Virus record (IMG/VR): IMGVR_UViG_3300044613_001962
Coordinates: 1-24,509 of that record
Length of the DNA: 24,509 bases
Source: a virus
Strand: one strand, 5' to 3'
The translations under genes were made by a program, and so were the position numbers. Below, in pieces: positions 1 through 7,950 of the stretch (within the stretch, counting starts at the first letter, position 1; every line of letters starts with the position of its first letter). The notes beneath the pieces were generated by a model, which saw only the letters and a list, made by a program, of their open reading frames with translations, did no database searches and was not told the origin of the DNA.

Positions 1-124
1 TATGGGGGAGGACGGGCGAGGGTAACGCCGCGGGGGTAGGTCTCGCCACCTTTTACCCACCCCAAGTCACGCCACCACAGACTGCCGCCGCATAATTCAT
101 CAGCACGTTTTGCGAGCACAAACA

Positions 125-628
125 ATGGGCAGACGCGGACCAAAACCGCAGCCGACGCAACTCAAGATTCTCCGCGGCAACCCTGGCAAGCAGGCGTTGA
201 ACGCTAACGAGCCGCAGCCGCCAGCGGATGGCGTGACGATGCCGTCGCACCTCGGCGAGGTTGCCGCCCGACGCTGGGGAGAGCTCCTACCGATGCTCCA
301 GGCGACCCGCGTGATGACGCGGGCGGATGTCGAGGCGCTCGCCCGCTACTGCGACACGTACGAATGGTGGCTGGCGGTGCGTGCGAAACTCAAGGCCGAG
401 GGCGACACGTACCCGATCCTCAACGACGGCGGCGAGGTGAAGTACATCGCGCAGCGTCCTGAGGTGGCGATCGCTCACAAGCTCGCCCAGCAGTTGCGGC
501 AACTCGAGTCGGATTTCGGTCTGAGCCCGGCGGCTCGCGTGTCGCTGAAGGTCGAGAGTGATGACAAGCCGCAAAGCGCGCTCGAAAAGTTCCGTGCTCT
601 CCGCGCTGCCCGACAGGCGAAGACCTGA
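125..628 (+). CDS. terS: phage terminase small subunit (P27-like family)
   Basis: This is the DNA-recognition subunit of the packaging motor; it binds phage DNA and hands it to the large subunit. The N-terminus MGRRGPKPQPTQLKILRGNP matches the typical opening of P27-type small terminases (Gly-Arg-Arg-Gly-Pro-Lys-Pro, then a Leu-rich Gly-Asn-Pro stretch). The middle is alpha-helical with the family-like pattern of a tyrosine/tryptophan-rich helix (RYCDTYEWWLAV), and the C-terminus has the L(R)QLESDFGLSPAARVSL segment common in the family. Length is about 167 residues, normal for the family. I chose the ATG at 125 over an in-frame TTG at 110 because the family starts at this motif; neither has a clear ribosome binding site. 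The large subunit overlaps its 3' end, as usual. Confidence in the family is high. Confidence 0.92.
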   Translation: MGRRGPKPQPTQLKILRGNPGKQALNANEPQPPADGVTMPSHLGEVAARRWGELLPMLQATRVMTRADVEALARYCDTYEWWLAVRAKLKAEGDTYPILNDGGEVKYIAQRPEVAIAHKLAQQLRQLESDFGLSPAARVSLKVESDDKPQSALEKFRALRAARQAKT

Positions 629-2198
629 GAAGGTCGCGGGATGCCGGTTCGACCAAGACGCCGCCGATACGGTAGCGGACTTCATCGAGTCGATGTGCTG
701 TCACACGAAGGACTCGCCGACCGCGAAGGCTGGCGATCCGATGCGCGTGCTCGACTGGCACCGGCACCACGTCATCGAGCCGCTGTATGGATGGAAGACC
801 GAGGAAGGCGACGTTCGCCGCTACCGTCTCGCGTACATCGAGGTGCCGAAGAAAAACGCGAAGTCCACCCTGCTCTCCTGCCTCTCGATTTGGCACCTGC
901 TGATGGAGGGCGACGGCGAGCTCGGGTGCATCGCCGCGAAGGACCGCAACCAAGCGGCGATCATCTTCGACGAGACGGCGGCGATGGTGAAGCGGTCGCC
1001 GGAACTGCGCGATGCCCTGGAGGTGGTGGACTCGCGGAAGACGATCGTTTGTCACGCGACCGGCTCGAGCATGCGTGTCATCTCGCGTGACGCTGGTGCC
1101 GCAGAGGGTCCGTCCTACTCGTTCGTGTTTTGCGACGAGCTCCATGCGTGGCCCGACAGGAGGCTATTCGAGGCGCTCCGCTACTCGGGTCGCTCGCGTC
1201 CGCAGCCGTTGCTCGTGACGATCACGACCGCGGGGGACCGCCGCGACACGATCTGCTGGGAGCAGCACGAGTACGCGGAGCAGGTCATCGCGGACCCGAA
1301 CTACGACCCCCGCTTCTACGGCAAGATTTTCGCCGCGAAAACGGACGGCAGCGACGACTACTTCGACCCGTCGGTCTGGCGTCGCGTGAACCCCGGCATG
1401 GGGATCACGATGACGGAGGAGTCATTCGCCGCGGATGCCCAGGAGGCGAGGAACAAGGCGAGCAAGCTCAACGGGTGGCTGCGGTACTCGCTCGGGGTGT
1501 GGACCGAGAGCAGCACGCGGTGGCTGGACCCGGAGAAGTGGGCCGCGTGCTCGGCGGGCCCGACGACGCCTTTCGCAGGGCGGAAGTGCATCCTCGGACT
1601 CGACCTGTCGAAGACGACCGACCTGTCGGCGATGGTCGCCCTGTACCCGTGCGAGGGCGACGAGTTCGAGGTGGACGCGATGTTCTGGAGCCCTCGCGAC
1701 CTCATCATGGAACGGGAGCGAACCGACCGCCAACCGTTCCAGCACTGGGTAAATAGTGGGTTCATCACGGCGACCGACGGGAACATCATCGACCACTCGG
1801 CGATCCGCGAGTTTGTCCTGGAGTACGCGAAGACCCACAACGTCGAGCGGGTCTACATGGACTTGAACGGGGCGGTTCAGTTGGCCGTGGAACTGCAAGG
1901 GGCTGGGTTGGCCGTGGAAGGATGGTCGCAGGGCTTTCGCGGCATGAGCAGCCCGAGCAAGCGGCTCGAGTCGCTGGTCATGCAGCAGAAGATCCGCCAC
2001 GGCGGCAACCCGGTCCTGTCGTGGATGGCTGGCTGCGTGACGATCGAAACGAACGCGTATGAGGACATCCGCCCTGTGAAGAAGAAATCCACGGGCCGCA
2101 TCGACGGCATCGTGGCGCTCATCTTCGCCCTCGGCGGATGGGAGCAGCACCAGTTCAAGAACCAGCCCGGCGCGGAACCCTCCATCCTCTTCCTATGA
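558..2198 (+). CDS. terL: phage terminase large subunit
   Basis: This is the ATPase-nuclease motor that cuts phage DNA and pumps it into the prohead. Counting from the GTG at 558 (546 residues), a Walker A-like VPKKNAKST lies at about 96-104 and a Walker B with catalytic Glu (FVFCDELHAW) at about 189-198. The C-terminal RNase H-like nuclease shows acidic motifs at GLDLSKTTDL (about 347-356) and VYMDLNGA (about 432-439), and ends in RIDGIVALIFALG (about 514-526), a hallmark of this family. Length is typical. The start is uncertain: GTG 558, ATG 561 and GTG 594 are in frame, all overlapping the small subunit; homology-like sequence begins around residue 29. The last codons overlap the portal start as ATGA. 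Confidence 0.96.
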   Translation: MMTSRKARSKSSVLSALPDRRRPEKVAGCRFDQDAADTVADFIESMCCHTKDSPTAKAGDPMRVLDWHRHHVIEPLYGWKTEEGDVRRYRLAYIEVPKKNAKSTLLSCLSIWHLLMEGDGELGCIAAKDRNQAAIIFDETAAMVKRSPELRDALEVVDSRKTIVCHATGSSMRVISRDAGAAEGPSYSFVFCDELHAWPDRRLFEALRYSGRSRPQPLLVTITTAGDRRDTICWEQHEYAEQVIADPNYDPRFYGKIFAAKTDGSDDYFDPSVWRRVNPGMGITMTEESFAADAQEARNKASKLNGWLRYSLGVWTESSTRWLDPEKWAACSAGPTTPFAGRKCILGLDLSKTTDLSAMVALYPCEGDEFEVDAMFWSPRDLIMERERTDRQPFQHWVNSGFITATDGNIIDHSAIREFVLEYAKTHNVERVYMDLNGAVQLAVELQGAGLAVEGWSQGFRGMSSPSKRLESLVMQQKIRHGGNPVLSWMAGCVTIETNAYEDIRPVKKKSTGRIDGIVALIFALGGWEQHQFKNQPGAEPSILFL

Positions 2199-4018
2199 TC
2201 GCAGAAAACCGCATCCTGTGGCTCCCGACCTCCGAGTACGAGGGCCGTGACTGGGATTATGAGTCGGGCGGGTACGGTGCGAACCGGAACCCGTCCGGCG
2301 TGCGGGTGGATGCCGACACCGCGCTCCGCTCCACGGTAGTGCTCGCGTGCGTGCGAGTCTTGGCATCGAGCGTCGCCGGGCTTCCGCTGCACCTGTATCG
2401 GCGGCTTGATGACGGCGGCAAGGCTCGTGCGAGCGAGGTGCCGCTCTATCGCACGATTCACGAGCGGCCGAACAGCTGGCAGACTTCGTACGAGTGGCGG
2501 GAGCAGATCATGCTGCACCTGCTGCTCCACGGGAATGCGTTCGTTCAGATCACGGGCGCGGGCCCGACGCGGCAACTCATCGCGTTGCACCCGTCGCGGA
2601 TGAAGGTGGAGCGGGTCGAGAGCGGCAGTCTCCGCTACGTCTACCGCGAGGCGGACGGTTCGCAGACGACCTACACGCAGTCGCAGATCATGCACCTGCG
2701 ATGGCTGTCCGATGACGGCGTCAACGGCATGGTGCCGGTGGAGCTCGCCCGTGACGCGATCGGCCTGGCACGTGCGTGCGAGATCCACGGGGCGGCGTAC
2801 TTCGGCAACGGTGCTCGGCCCGGCATAGTGCTCGCCACAGATAGCACGCTCTCGGCGGATGCCGCTGAGAACCTGCGGAACCAGTGGGAGAGGATGCACC
2901 GCGGTGCTGACCGCTCGCACCGCACGGCGGTGCTCCAAGGCGGCATCAAGCCGCATGAGGTGGGCGGCTCCAATATGCAGGAGTCGCAGTTCCTCGAGAC
3001 GCGGCGGTTCAGCGTCGAGGAAATCTGCCGCATCTACGGCGTGCCGCCGCACCTCGTCGGCGACCTGACGCGGTCGTCGTTCTCGAATATCGAACAGCAG
3101 AGCCTCGACTTCCTGACCAACGGTCTCGTGCCGTGGCTGCGTCGAATCGAGTCGGCGATCGGTCGCGACCTCATCACGGATGACACGCTCTTTGCGGAGT
3201 TCGACACCCGCGGCATCCTGCGGGCCGACGCTGCCGGTCGGGCCAGCTACTACAACACGCTCTGGAACCTGGGCGTCGCGAGCGTCAACGAGATTCGCTC
3301 GTGGGAGAACATGAACCCGGTCGATGGCGGCGACACGCGGTTCGTTCAACTCAACATGACGACGCTCGGCAAGGCTGCTGCCGAGCCTGAGCCGGTGCCG
3401 GCGGTTGCGGAACCCATGCCCGAAAACATTTCGGCAGACGTTTCGGCACAGGCGGGCGAGCCAGCCGAAGAGCCGCAGGTCGCCGAGGTGTCGCTCAATG
3501 GAGCGCAGATCACGGGTGCCATCGCGATCGTCTCGCAGGTGACGGCGGGCGTGCTGACCAAGGACGGTGCTGCCGCGATGCTGGCGGCGGCGTTCCCGTC
3601 GTTCTCTCGCCCGCAGATCGACGCGATCCTCGCCGGGGTGGTCGAGGCGTCGCCGCCGCAGGCAGCGGACCCAGCGCAGCCGCCGCAGGCGTCGGTGGGC
3701 GATCCTGCCCCGGCGGGGTCGCCTGACGAGGAGCGTGCCGCACCCGGCACCATCGTCGAGGGCAACTGGGTCACGTTCGGCGATGGCGAGATCGGCAAGG
3801 TCGATCACGTGATGACCGAGGGCGTGCTGAATCTCGGCGACATCGAGGTGCCCGCGTCGCCCGACGATCCCGTGATGCTCGTGAGCGTGTGGCTCGGCGG
3901 CGACTTCACCGGGCAGCAGCCGGTGCTGATGGCGGACGCCGAGCTCGTCGATGAGCCCGAGGACGCTCGCGGGTGGAAGCCGAAGCGGAAGCCGGGGAGG
4001 CGGAAGCGTGGCGGCTAG
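2195..4018 (+). CDS. phage portal protein, HK97-like, with long C-terminal extension
   Basis: It forms the dodecameric ring at the capsid vertex through which DNA is packaged and to which the tail joins. The first 400 residues fit the HK97-type portal: repeated short motifs such as STVVLACVRVLASSVAGLPL, YEWREQIMLHLLLHGNAF, and VEEICRIYGVPPHLVGD with the following FSNIEQQ and FLTNGLVPWLRRIE. The ATG at 2195 shares ATGA with the terminase stop. At about 607 residues it is longer than usual (around 400-450). The extra part is an acidic, Pro/Ala-rich linker, a helical LNGAQITGAIAIVSQV segment of the kind seen at the C-terminus of other portals, and a beta-rich domain around WVTFGDGEIGKVDHVMTEG followed by ASPDDPVMLVSVW, which resembles modules often attached to phage head proteins. 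The tail is very basic (KRKPGRRKRGG). Confidence 0.95.
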   Translation: MIAENRILWLPTSEYEGRDWDYESGGYGANRNPSGVRVDADTALRSTVVLACVRVLASSVAGLPLHLYRRLDDGGKARASEVPLYRTIHERPNSWQTSYEWREQIMLHLLLHGNAFVQITGAGPTRQLIALHPSRMKVERVESGSLRYVYREADGSQTTYTQSQIMHLRWLSDDGVNGMVPVELARDAIGLARACEIHGAAYFGNGARPGIVLATDSTLSADAAENLRNQWERMHRGADRSHRTAVLQGGIKPHEVGGSNMQESQFLETRRFSVEEICRIYGVPPHLVGDLTRSSFSNIEQQSLDFLTNGLVPWLRRIESAIGRDLITDDTLFAEFDTRGILRADAAGRASYYNTLWNLGVASVNEIRSWENMNPVDGGDTRFVQLNMTTLGKAAAEPEPVPAVAEPMPENISADVSAQAGEPAEEPQVAEVSLNGAQITGAIAIVSQVTAGVLTKDGAAAMLAAAFPSFSRPQIDAILAGVVEASPPQAADPAQPPQASVGDPAPAGSPDEERAAPGTIVEGNWVTFGDGEIGKVDHVMTEGVLNLGDIEVPASPDDPVMLVSVWLGGDFTGQQPVLMADAELVDEPEDARGWKPKRKPGRRKRGG

Positions 4019-4286
4019 ATACGACCATATTGATTTCACGCCGCCGGCTGGCGTGCGTGAAGAGGCAGCGAGAGGACTGGCGTGGCGAGAAGAACACGGC
4101 CGCGGAGGCACGGCAGTAGGCGTCGCCCGCGCACGCGACCTGAGCAACGGGGTGAACATCTCACCAGAGACGGCGAAGCGGATGGCGAGCTACTTCGCCA
4201 GGCACGAGGTGGACAAGCAAGGAAAGGGCTTTAGCCCAGGCGAGGACGGCTTTCCAAGCGCCGGCCGCATCGCCTGGGCGCTTTAG
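4008..4286 (+). CDS. small phage head-module protein ending at an unusual in-frame amber codon
   Basis: This 92-residue protein carries a motif I recognise from phage head regions: FTPPAGVREEAARGLAWR, then GRGGTAVGVARARDLSNG, SPETAKRMASYFARHEVDKQ and PSAGRIAWAL. Its function is unknown to me. The GTG at 4008 is supported by a strong Shine-Dalgarno (GGGGAGG, 3994-4000, spacing 7) and overlaps the portal stop. In relatives as I recall them, the motif runs on as IAWALWGGDPG followed by a helix ending RQMDAAD. Here that same continuation is present in frame, but after a TAG at 4284-4286. The reading frame then stays open through the prohead protease to 5036. So the gene is either truncated by a small insertion or read through to give a fusion. 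Confidence 0.82.
   Translation: MAARYDHIDFTPPAGVREEAARGLAWREEHGRGGTAVGVARARDLSNGVNISPETAKRMASYFARHEVDKQGKGFSPGEDGFPSAGRIAWAL
4284..4286 (+). other. in-frame amber codon inside a conserved motif
   Basis: The TAG lies between codons for IAWAL and LWGGDPG, in the frame shared by the upstream small protein and the downstream prohead protease. Removing the six bases CTTTAG restores the expected Ala-Leu-Trp junction. The sequence directly shows the open frame on both sides; whether the stop is leaky, a recent mutation or fixed is inference. Confidence 0.75.
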
Positions 4287-4370
4287 CTCTGGGGCGGCGA
4301 CCCCGGTCAGGCATGGGCGAGCAAGTTGACGCGGCAGATGGATGCCGCTGACGAAGACAGGAGCACAATC

Positions 4371-5036
4371 ATGGCGAACATCGAGCGACGCGCCCTGGCG
4401 ATCGACGAGGTGGAGTCGGCGGTGCCGCTCCTGGCGGTCGAGAGCCGCAGCGAAGGCGACGCCGAGCGCGAGTACATCGTCGGCTACGCGGCGAAGTTCG
4501 GCGTCAACTCGCTCGAGCTCGAAGGGTCGTTCATCGAGCGGATCGACCCTGGCGCGTTCGGCATCGTGTCCGAGCGTCGTGGCCGGCGTCGTCCGCTGGA
4601 GACGCGGGCGTTGTGGAATCACGACGCGAACTACCCGCTCGCCCGCTATCCCGGCACGCTCTCGATGAGCGTTGACGAGATCGGGCTGCGGTATGAGTTC
4701 CCGGTGCCCGACACCAGCTACGGTCGGGACATCGCGGCGAACATCCGGGCCGGGATCGTGCGTGGCTCATCGTTCTCGTTCACCGTCCCCGCCGACGGCG
4801 ATTCGTGGGCCGTCGAGGAGGGGCGATCTGTGCGGACCATCACCCGCATCGACTCGCTGCTGGATGTCGGGCCGGTGACGTTCCCTGCGTACCCGGATGC
4901 CGACGTGAAGGTTGCCCAGCGGTCCTACGATGCGTTCCGTCGGCAGCGTGACGCCGCCGCGATTCGCCGTGCAGCGGCGTCGGCGAAGGCCCGCGAGATC
5001 CGCGAGTATCTGAGGCAGCATGGCCGCCAGCGGTGA
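4371..5036 (+). CDS. HK97-family prohead protease
   Basis: This serine protease cleaves the major capsid protein's N-terminal delta domain and itself during head maturation. The family pattern is clear: an N-terminal beta region (IVGYAAKFGVNS then FIERIDPGAF), the catalytic histidine in RALWNHD (His84), and the catalytic serine in the GSSFSF motif (Ser134 is the likely nucleophile by analogy to G-x-S-F-G-F). The LLDVGPVTFPAYPDADV stretch is also typical. The ATG at 4371 has AGGAG eight bases upstream. Length is 221 residues, normal. The C-terminal 40 residues are very basic and helical, which may be a scaffold-like or autocleaved tail. The frame is open upstream to an amber codon at 4284. It sits directly before the capsid gene, as expected. 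Confidence 0.95.
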   Translation: MANIERRALAIDEVESAVPLLAVESRSEGDAEREYIVGYAAKFGVNSLELEGSFIERIDPGAFGIVSERRGRRRPLETRALWNHDANYPLARYPGTLSMSVDEIGLRYEFPVPDTSYGRDIAANIRAGIVRGSSFSFTVPADGDSWAVEEGRSVRTITRIDSLLDVGPVTFPAYPDADVKVAQRSYDAFRRQRDAAAIRRAAASAKAREIREYLRQHGRQR

Positions 5037-5205
5037 GCAGTGCCCGCGGTGTCGCCAGGGTCGCCTGGGCGTCGCGTCGAGCCAGCGGTCGGGCGAGTAC
5101 CAGATCCGGTACCTGCGGTGCTCGCGGTGCGGCGCGACCGACAAGCAGACCGTGCCGGCAGAAGGCGTGAGGCGGCGAAAGTTCTTTACTAACGCCGAGC
5201 CTTGA
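5020..5205 (+). CDS. small zinc-ribbon protein
   Basis: This 61-residue basic protein has two Cys-x-x-Cys knuckles (CPRC at residues 8-11 and CSRC at about 34-37) about 22 residues apart, which is the layout of a zinc ribbon. The space between is predicted beta by eye (IRYLRCSRC). Such ribbons bind nucleic acid or protein; no partner can be named. It starts within the protease gene (17-base overlap) and ends 83 bases before the capsid start, so it is probably translationally coupled to the protease. Its place between protease and capsid makes a role in head assembly or early transcription control possible, but that is only inference from position. It is rich in Arg and ends with a basic RRRK stretch. 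Confidence 0.8.
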   Translation: MAASGEQCPRCRQGRLGVASSQRSGEYQIRYLRCSRCGATDKQTVPAEGVRRRKFFTNAEP

Positions 5206-5288
5206 ACTGCAAGGGTGGCAGTGTCGCTCCATAGGTTCGGGGTAGGTGACGCGTCCGTCGCCGCATCCCGATCACAGGAGCGCACGCC

Positions 5289-6656
5289 GTGGACAAGATC
5301 AAGGCACTGCTCGACGAGCTCGCCGCCGTTGTCGCCGAGATGGAGGCGATGCAGGAGGCTCCCGCCGAGGGCGACGCTGAGCCCATGAGCGAGGAGCAGG
5401 AGGCGTCGCTCCGCTCGCTGTCCGAGCGTGCCGACAAGCTCCGCAGCCGCATCGAGCTACTCCGCAGCATCGAGGCGAAGAGCCTGGAGATGCGGGCGGT
5501 GATCGAGCGTGGTGCACCGGCCAAGGCGATCGAGCAGAAGTCCACCGAGGAGTCCGCCGTGGAGAAGCGAACCGTTCCCGCGGTGCCCGTGTCGCACGGA
5601 CCGCTGAAGGCGTTCCGGTCGGCCGAGTCCGCCTATCGTGCCGGCATGCACGTCAAGGGCTTTGTGTTCGGCGATGCCGAGGCTCGCCGGTGGTGCTATG
5701 ACCACGGCGTCGAGAGCCGCGCTCAGGCCGGCGGAGTCAACTCGCTCGGCGGTGTGCTGACCAGCCCCGAGATGTCCACCGAGATCGTCCGGCTTGTCGA
5801 GGAATACGGCCAGTATCCGCAGTATGCCCGCCGGGTGCCTATGTCGAGCGACACGCTCGTCTACGCCCGCCGGACCAGCGGCCTCGCGGCTCGGGCTGTT
5901 GGCGAGAACGCCGAGATCACGCAGAGTGACGTGACGTTCGATAACATCGAGCTCACGGCCAAAATTTACGGCATCCTCAACAGGGTTCCCAACTCCCTGC
6001 TCGAAGACTCGATCATCGACCTCGCCGATGCGATGGCGGTCGAGACGGCTCAGGCGTTCGCGGAAGTCTTCGACGAGGCTGGCTTCATCGGTGCCGGCGA
6101 GGACAAGTACCACAAGACGCATGGCATCTGCACGAAGATTCTCCTCGCGGCTCACTCGGCGTCGGTGGTCAGTTCGACCGCCAGCACCGAGGACACGTTC
6201 GCCACGCTGACGATGAAGAACTTTACCGACTGTGTGGCGAAGCTGCCGATGTACGCCCGTCGTCAGGCGGCGTGGTACATCTCGCCGGCCGGCTGGGGCT
6301 CGGCGATGCTGCGGCTCGCGATGCTGCCCGGCGGTGCCAGCGGCCCCGGAGGCAACAGCACGAGCGACGTGGCGGCCGGTTTCGGCGAGCGCTTTTTGGG
6401 ATATCCAGTGAGGCTCGTGCATGCCATGCACTCGGACCTCACCGACTCCAGCGGCAAGGTGGCGTGCTTGTTCGGCGACCTGTCGCAGGCGGCCTACTTC
6501 GGCGAGCGTCGGGTCATCACGGTCCGCACGCTGTCCGAGCGGTACGCCGAGTTCGACCAGACCGCGACGTGGGCGACGACCCGCAACGCGATCGCCGTGG
6601 CAAACCTCGGCTCGACCAGCAAGGCCGGTCCGGTCATCGCCCTGAAGTTCGGCTGA
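5289..6656 (+). CDS. phage major capsid protein, HK97 fold
   Basis: This is the main shell protein. Residues 1 to about 75 form a charged coiled coil rich in Glu, Leu and Arg, the expected scaffolding delta domain removed by the prohead protease. A linker follows to about 105. The HK97 fold then shows as GGVNSLGGVLTSPEMSTEIVR (about 148-168), the P-domain-like VYARRTSGLAARAVGENAEI and the long helix around NSLLEDSIIDLADAMAVETAQAFAEVFDEAGFIGAGE. The GICTKI motif (about 279-284) and the C-terminal AAYFGERRVITVRTLSE stretch also fit. Start is GTG at 5289, supported by AGGAG eight bases upstream. Length of 455 residues is typical for an uncleaved precursor. The 83-base gap upstream shows no convincing promoter. 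Confidence 0.96.
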   Translation: MDKIKALLDELAAVVAEMEAMQEAPAEGDAEPMSEEQEASLRSLSERADKLRSRIELLRSIEAKSLEMRAVIERGAPAKAIEQKSTEESAVEKRTVPAVPVSHGPLKAFRSAESAYRAGMHVKGFVFGDAEARRWCYDHGVESRAQAGGVNSLGGVLTSPEMSTEIVRLVEEYGQYPQYARRVPMSSDTLVYARRTSGLAARAVGENAEITQSDVTFDNIELTAKIYGILNRVPNSLLEDSIIDLADAMAVETAQAFAEVFDEAGFIGAGEDKYHKTHGICTKILLAAHSASVVSSTASTEDTFATLTMKNFTDCVAKLPMYARRQAAWYISPAGWGSAMLRLAMLPGGASGPGGNSTSDVAAGFGERFLGYPVRLVHAMHSDLTDSSGKVACLFGDLSQAAYFGERRVITVRTLSERYAEFDQTATWATTRNAIAVANLGSTSKAGPVIALKFG

Positions 6657-6696
6657 GCCTTCGACTGACTCTCAACCCTCCCCGGAGACCTGATCC

Positions 6697-7134
6697 GTGA
6701 ATCATCTTGCAGCCACGAAGAGCGTCGTCGGCCACACAGAGAACGTGACGGCGGCTCAGACCCACACGCTGACGATCGACACGCTCGGCTACGAGTACGT
6801 GTCGCTGGATGTGTGCCAGGAGGTGTGGGCCAACGCTGGTGCCACCTCGCAGGCGTCCTACGCCGTGCTGAAGCTCGAAGAGTCGGACAACAACTCGTCT
6901 TACTCCGCTGTCGCGACTGGCGGCACGGACTTCGACCTGCCGACGCCAGCGAACACGACGAGCGACGTGGTCGTGCGGATGGACATGGACCTCCGCGGGA
7001 AGAAGCGTTACCTCAAGGTGTCAGCGACCCCGTACACGACCGGCACCGTCTACACGGTTGCCCGGCTCGGCAAGGGCGTCGAGGGCCCGGTGAGCGCCTC
7101 CGCGAAGGGCGTCAACGTCACTATCAGCAAGTGA
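6697..7134 (+). CDS. probable capsid decoration or head structural protein
   Basis: This 145-residue protein follows the capsid gene by 40 bases, the normal place for a head decoration or stabilising protein. It is beta-rich with Thr, Val and Gly, no charged helices, and has motifs such as VSLDVCQEVWANAGATSQASYAVLKLEESDNN and VVVRMDMDLRGKKRYLKVSATPYTTG that read like the strands of a beta-sandwich; similar strand patterns occur in small phage head and tail proteins. I do not recognise a named family. Start is GTG at 6697 with a GGAGA about eight bases upstream. A strong intrinsic terminator sits just after the stop, so this is probably the last gene of the head transcript. Alternative: a minor head protein. 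Confidence 0.72.
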   Translation: MNHLAATKSVVGHTENVTAAQTHTLTIDTLGYEYVSLDVCQEVWANAGATSQASYAVLKLEESDNNSSYSAVATGGTDFDLPTPANTTSDVVVRMDMDLRGKKRYLKVSATPYTTGTVYTVARLGKGVEGPVSASAKGVNVTISK

Positions 7135-7166
7135 CACCTGCGGCTTGACAACGAGAGCACAGTGGA

Positions 7167-7204
7167 CGGCGGGTGGCGAAGAGCCGCCCGCCGTTTCACT
7201 TTTG
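7167..7204 (+). terminator. intrinsic terminator closing the head module
   Basis: An 11-base stem (7167-7177 with 7183-7193, one T-G wobble) with the five-base loop GAAGA is followed by TTTCACTTTT. It lies 33 bases after the decoration gene stop and ends just before the ribosome binding site of the next gene. This fits a Rho-independent terminator, possibly leaky, that lowers expression of the connector and tail genes relative to capsid. Confidence 0.75.
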
Positions 7205-7215
7205 AGGGCTCACCA

Positions 7216-7950
7216 GTGATCGTCCAAGTCGGCGGAACGCAGGTCGAGGTGCGGTGCGAGGCGGTGTTGTCGGCTCCGCGGTTCGGGCCGCTCACCAACG
7301 TGTTCTCGTTCATCGAGAGCCTCATGCCGATTCACATCCGGCCGACGCTCGGCCAAGGTGCGTTCTGGTCGCAGGTGCTCACGCGGATGCTGGAGCAGTT
7401 CGCTCCGACGACCGAGTACATCCTGACGCTCGACTACGACACGTTCTGCACGCGCGACAACGTCGAAGCTCTGTTTGCCTTGGCGATGACCATGCAGTGC
7501 GACGCGCTCGCGCCGATGCAGTGCAAGCGGGAGGACGGGCGACCGATGCTCACGCTGCTCGACACGCTGGACAACCCGCCAGAGGGCGGCAAGAGCGAAC
7601 TGCCGATGTCGTGGTTCGCCGAGCCGGTGCAGCAGGTGGATTCGGCCCACTTCGGCTGCACGCTCATCAGCACGCGGGCTCTGCGGCGGACGCTGAAGCC
7701 GTGGTTTTGGAGCAAGCCCGACGCGGATGGCGGCTGGGGCGACGGGCGGATCGACGACGATCTGTGGTTCTGGCGTCAGTTCAAGGCGAGCGGCAACCGC
7801 CTGTTCATCACGCCGCGGGTCGTCATCGGCCACGGCGAGTACGTCATCTCGTGGCCGTCGAAGGGTCTCAACGGCCCGGTGTTTCAGCACACGTCTGCAT
7901 GGCAGCAGACGAAACGCCCGCCCGAAACTGCATGGAGCGTACCTCAGTGA
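7216..7950 (+). CDS. glycosyltransferase-like protein (GT-A fold) in the head-tail module
   Basis: This 244-residue protein looks like a nucleotide-sugar glycosyltransferase of GT-A fold. A DxD metal site sits in YILTLDYDTFCTRDN (residues about 68-82), followed by a helix and strand, then an acceptor-side motif VDSAHFGCTLISTRALRR (about 141-158) and GGWGDGRIDDDLWFWRQFKASG (about 172-193), where paired acidic residues could act as catalytic base. The GTG at 7216 is preferred because of an upstream AGGG and because an earlier in-frame GTG at 7162 lies in the terminator hairpin. It would transfer sugar to an unknown acceptor. Its location among virion genes suggests a structural protein, or the host surface, as substrate. 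Family assignment is fairly firm; substrate is unknown. Confidence 0.75.
   Translation: MIVQVGGTQVEVRCEAVLSAPRFGPLTNVFSFIESLMPIHIRPTLGQGAFWSQVLTRMLEQFAPTTEYILTLDYDTFCTRDNVEALFALAMTMQCDALAPMQCKREDGRPMLTLLDTLDNPPEGGKSELPMSWFAEPVQQVDSAHFGCTLISTRALRRTLKPWFWSKPDADGGWGDGRIDDDLWFWRQFKASGNRLFITPRVVIGHGEYVISWPSKGLNGPVFQHTSAWQQTKRPPETAWSVPQ

Noticed and set aside
1-124. Possible 3' end of an upstream gene (open frame from 3 to a TAA at 93-95) or a promoter for terS (CATAAT at 91-96)
   Set aside because: The short translation has no recognised motif and no -35 box fits the CATAAT; nothing can be supported here.
110-124. TTG start for the small terminase
   Set aside because: The family opening motif begins at ATG 125 and no ribosome binding site supports TTG.
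1877-4159. A 760-codon open frame on the minus strand opposite terminase and portal
   Set aside because: Opposite two certain genes, His/Arg/Leu-rich without domain motifs; a by-product of high GC codon use on the coding strand.
4326-4370. TTG start for the prohead protease
   Set aside because: ATG 4371 has AGGAG at good spacing; the 4326 stretch is the tail of the interrupted upstream motif.
7162-7215. Earlier GTG start for the glycosyltransferase-like gene
   Set aside because: The extra 18 codons are the terminator hairpin; GTG 7216 has its own ribosome binding site.
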